Made by a program: the position numbers and the translations under genes. Positions 61,101 through 64,000 of a stretch of DNA of 64,000 bases are shown here, one piece after another. Where the stretch lies: positions 806,001-870,000 of the forward strand of contig NZ_JBCFYD010000002.1 of NCBI RefSeq assembly GCF_038594945.1. Direction: 5' to 3'. This DNA comes from Fodinibius sp. Rm-B-1B1-1. GTDB taxonomy: Bacteria; Bacteroidota; Rhodothermia; Balneolales; Balneolaceae. The notes under the pieces are model-generated. The model was not told where the DNA came from. It did not search any database and saw nothing but the letters and a program-made list of their open reading frames with translations. The number at the start of each line of letters is the position of its first letter. Position 1 is the stretch's first letter.

Positions 61101-64000
61101 ATGAAAGAACTCAAGCCATTCGACATTGCATTTTCTGGTATCAATCTCGTTGAAGCCAGTGCCGGCACGGGGAAAACGTATAACATTACCTCACTTTATA
61201 TCCGGGCACTTATTGAGCGTGATGTTTCGGTGAGCAATATTTTAGTGGTAACGTACACCGAAGCAGCTACTAAAGAGCTTAAAGATCGGCTGCTCAGTAG
61301 AATCCGAGAGTCCATTGCTGTTCTTAAAAAGGGAGAAGTGGATAATGAGAATGATCAATTTTTGCATGAGCTGCTTACACATACCGATGATCATAAACAG
61401 GCTATAGCTCGTCTTAACCGGGCTGTGCGGACTTTTGATGAGTCGGCCATTCATACCATTCACGGATTTTGTTATCAGGTACTGCAGGAGCAGGCTTTTG
61501 AGAGTCGCGCCATGTACGATGCAGAGATGATTGGAGATGATTCTGAGTTGGTGTTGGAGGCCGTAGATGATTACTGGCGCAATTGGGTCGCAGAGGTCTC
61601 CCAAAATCCCGCAAAAAAGCCATTGTATAACTTGCTTTTGAATAAGGGATATAATCCTGAAAAGTTTGCCGTTAAGGTCGGTCAGCATATTGGCAAATCT
61701 TATCTTGATATTATTCCCTCCAATGTTCCATCAGTCTCAGAAATACAACATGAGTTAAATGATCTGAGATCGATTTTTGAACAAATGCAAAACAATTGGA
61801 AAAGTGATCGTGATGAGATATTGTCACTTCTCCTTTCGGATTGTATGAATGGCCGTAAATACCGCAAGGATTATTTAGCAAACTGGTTTAGCTATATGGA
61901 TGAGTTTTTAACATCCGATTTTATTGATATTCAACCCTTCGAGCAGTTTACAAATTTCACGCAGTCGGTGCTTGAAGATAACCTTAACAAGGGATATGAC
62001 CAGATTCCAGCTCATTCCTTTTTTGATCTGGCCGAGGAATATCTTTCCCAATTAGATTCTATACTGCAGTTTGAAATCACCTTTAAAAAGGATCTACTGC
62101 ATTTTTTACGTAACGAGCTTGACCAGAAAAAAGAGGAGCTGCAAGTACTATCGTATGATGATTTGTTGTTGAGGCTGCGCAATGCTTTGCTGGATGGGGA
62201 GCAGGGGATCCATTTAGCAGACCGGTTGAGACAGAAATATCCCATTGCTATGGTTGATGAGTTTCAAGATACCGATCCCAATCAGTACGATATATTTCGC
62301 ACGGTGTATAAGGATTCGAATGGCGCCTTATTTATGATTGGGGATCCCAAACAGTCGATATACAGCTTTCGCGGGGCAGATGTATTTTCGTATCTCAAAG
62401 CAAAACGTGATGCACCAGCGGAAAATACTTTTGATTTGGGACGTAATTTTAGATCCGTGCCTACCCTCATTGAGGGATTGAATACCTTGTGGGGAGAGCA
62501 TGACAATCCTTTTATTCTTGATCAAATTCCGTACGAATCGGTGAAGCCCGGTAAAAACAGGGAGGATTATCAATCGTTGGTAGAATACGATAACAGGTAT
62601 CCACCTATTCGATTTCGTAATCTTTCGTTGGAGGATCGGGATCAATTTAACAAAGCAGAAGCGAAAGAGATGGTAGCCGAAGATACAGCTCAAGAAATTG
62701 AGCGACTGATTGAGGGCGGGAAATCTAAAGCAATCAAGATTGGGAAGAATAGCGTTGAAGCTAAAGATATAGCCGTGCTGGTGAGAACGCACGATCAGGC
62801 CTCAATGATGGCTGAGGCATTGCGCAAAAGGAAGATTAAAAGCGTACAGTACAGCCAGGAAAGTGTGTTCGACAGTGTGGAAGCCGGCTGGGTTGAAATA
62901 CTTTTGAAAGCAGTTGTTGAACCGGCGAACGAGTCGCGAATTAAAGCGGCACTGGCGTTACCATTAACAACTTTCTCAGCCAAAGAAATTTATGATATCG
63001 AAGAAGATGAACAGCGCTGGCTTTCTGTGTTGGAGCAATTTAGGGAATGGCACCAGCTATGGCAGGAGAAGAGTTTTTCGGCTATGTTTCGTTCGCTTAT
63101 TAATAAGACTAATATCGCTGAACATATCATTCAGCATAGTGAAGGAGAGCGTCGGCTGACAAATTTGCTGCATCTTGGAGAACTGTTGCAGGCCGAGTCT
63201 CGTAATCAAAAAAGCGGCATGCGAGGATTATTAAAATGGTTGGCAAAAAAACGTCAAGAGGATAACCGACAGCAGTGGGATGAGGAACAATTGCGACTTG
63301 AGAGCGACGAGGAACTGGTCAAAATTGTGACTATGCATCGAAGTAAAGGGCTTGAATATCCCATTGTGTTTTGTCCTTTTCTATGGCATGGTCCAAAGTA
63401 CAGCGATTATGGCAAACCGTTGGTGTATCACGATCCTGATAATCTCGAGAAAACATATTTGGATTTGCATGGTAAGTCTGATGATGATCGCAATGAAAAA
63501 CGATTGATCATTGCCAAAGAGGAACTATCCGAAAGTCTACGGTTGGCATATGTGGCGATGACCCGGGCTGAACATTGTTGTTATTTGAGCTGGGCTTATG
63601 CCAAGCGATCAGAATTTTCACCGTTAGGATATTTGTTTTTGGAACCTGAAAAGGTACATGACTTACTGGTCGAGACGATCAGTACGTCATATCGCGGGAT
63701 TGGAAATGAACCTTTTGAAGATAGTCTACAGCAATTATGCGAGGAATATCCTCAATATTTTACTTTGGAAGCTCCCAGTGCCAAGCCTACCATAGATAAG
63801 CAGACTAATCTGTTTGATGATAACGGTAAAAACGAGTTTTTGACGAAATCTTTTACAAGACAAACTCCACTCAATACTGGTTACCAGGTTTCCAGTTTTT
63901 CATCCCTGAGCAGCTGGATGGAAGAGGACGATCCTGACATGCCAGATTATGATCAATTTATGGATTATAATGATATCCAAGTTGATTCTGGCTACAAGAC
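61101..64000 (+). CDS. recB: Exodeoxyribonuclease V beta subunit, 3' truncated by the window edge
   Basis: 966 residues visible and open to the last base. UvrD/Rep-type superfamily 1A helicase: Walker A ASAGTGKT (K25), Walker B VDEFQDTD (385-392), motif with VTMHRSKGLEYPIVF (about 743-757) and motif VI RLAYVAMTRAEH (about 814-825). The text near the end, QVSSFSSLSSWME, is the linker that precedes the C-terminal RecB nuclease domain, which lies beyond 64000. With RecC it processes double-strand ends for recombination. Starts 3 bp after the recC stop; a GGGGA 16 bases upstream may be its ribosome site. Confidence 0.95.
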   Translation, partial: MKELKPFDIAFSGINLVEASAGTGKTYNITSLYIRALIERDVSVSNILVVTYTEAATKELKDRLLSRIRESIAVLKKGEVDNENDQFLHELLTHTDDHKQAIARLNRAVRTFDESAIHTIHGFCYQVLQEQAFESRAMYDAEMIGDDSELVLEAVDDYWRNWVAEVSQNPAKKPLYNLLLNKGYNPEKFAVKVGQHIGKSYLDIIPSNVPSVSEIQHELNDLRSIFEQMQNNWKSDRDEILSLLLSDCMNGRKYRKDYLANWFSYMDEFLTSDFIDIQPFEQFTNFTQSVLEDNLNKGYDQIPAHSFFDLAEEYLSQLDSILQFEITFKKDLLHFLRNELDQKKEELQVLSYDDLLLRLRNALLDGEQGIHLADRLRQKYPIAMVDEFQDTDPNQYDIFRTVYKDSNGALFMIGDPKQSIYSFRGADVFSYLKAKRDAPAENTFDLGRNFRSVPTLIEGLNTLWGEHDNPFILDQIPYESVKPGKNREDYQSLVEYDNRYPPIRFRNLSLEDRDQFNKAEAKEMVAEDTAQEIERLIEGGKSKAIKIGKNSVEAKDIAVLVRTHDQASMMAEALRKRKIKSVQYSQESVFDSVEAGWVEILLKAVVEPANESRIKAALALPLTTFSAKEIYDIEEDEQRWLSVLEQFREWHQLWQEKSFSAMFRSLINKTNIAEHIIQHSEGERRLTNLLHLGELLQAESRNQKSGMRGLLKWLAKKRQEDNRQQWDEEQLRLESDEELVKIVTMHRSKGLEYPIVFCPFLWHGPKYSDYGKPLVYHDPDNLEKTYLDLHGKSDDDRNEKRLIIAKEELSESLRLAYVAMTRAEHCCYLSWAYAKRSEFSPLGYLFLEPEKVHDLLVETISTSYRGIGNEPFEDSLQQLCEEYPQYFTLEAPSAKPTIDKQTNLFDDNGKNEFLTKSFTRQTPLNTGYQVSSFSSLSSWMEEDDPDMPDYDQFMDYNDIQVDSGYK

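Noticed and set aside
1-64000. tRNA, rRNA, tmRNA, prophage or insertion sequence
   Set aside because: No cloverleaf with a T-loop, no transposase, integrase or phage structural gene was found by reading both strands.

Overview
The window is ordinary chromosomal DNA from a Gram-negative, aerobic, heterotrophic bacterium. By eye the base composition is moderate, slightly AT-rich. Protein types and gene order point to the Bacteroidota/Balneolota/Rhodothermota side of the tree: a large TonB-dependent receptor with a carboxypeptidase-regulatory N-terminus, DUF1080 plus Gfo/Idh/MocA sugar genes, a fused E1 alpha-beta dehydrogenase, a UPF0182 protein, a RecO without a visible zinc-finger cysteine set, and many starts without a clear Shine-Dalgarno. 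A Balneolales-type organism is my best inference; no rRNA or other direct taxonomic marker is present. I see no prophage, insertion sequence, CRISPR array or tRNA gene.

Layout. 1-5583 (+) is a sugar-oxidation cluster: partial Gfo/Idh/MocA oxidoreductase, DUF1080 lipoprotein, GMC dehydrogenase, its small subunit, and a second Gfo/Idh/MocA enzyme. It looks like a glycoside 3-oxidation / 3-keto-glycoside cleavage pathway. 5700-15623 (-) is the translation block thrS-infC-rpmI-rplT-pheS-pheT followed by a coiled-coil protein, zapA, a YmdB-type phosphoesterase, a LolD-type ATPase and a YfgM-like TPR protein. infC has no ATG/GTG/TTG start in the right place and must begin at an AUC codon; a strong hairpin separates infC from rpmI. 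15831-22679 holds a five-PAS orphan histidine kinase, a UPF0182 membrane protein, and a SatD plus membrane-protein pair preceded by three palindromes spaced exactly 29 bp apart. 22680-23562 is mostly non-coding, with two candidate miniproteins and a branched RNA-like fold.

23563-30995 (-) is a run of housekeeping and envelope genes (CvfB-type RNA-binding protein, YdjM-type membrane hydrolase, cupin, acetyltransferase, matrixin-like metalloprotease, lytic transglycosylase, FrnE-like DsbA, beta-propeller lipoprotein, zinc ribbon, OsmC). 31224-37875 has rmuC, an anti-sigma-like membrane protein, a methyltransferase, an RluA-type pseudouridine synthase and uvrC. 38225-42515 (+) carries an ECF sigma factor with its probable membrane regulator, recO, an HtrA/Deg protease and an LPP20-like lipoprotein. 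42706-45894 is the TonB receptor; 46098-47345 (-) is icd.

47512-64000 contains a small membrane protein, mutL (TTG start, altered endonuclease motif), a homologue of the queuosine-tRNA mannosyltransferase family, fused E1, an EamA transporter, DUF1499 and ScyD/ScyE-like proteins, a cupin, and recC-recB, with recB running off the right edge. DNA repair is well represented (rmuC, uvrC, recO, mutL, recC, recB), but as separate genes rather than one operon. No single novel defence-like system stands out. The most unusual signals are the AUC start of infC, the 29-bp operator array before satD, and the undescribed SatD/membrane-protein pair.
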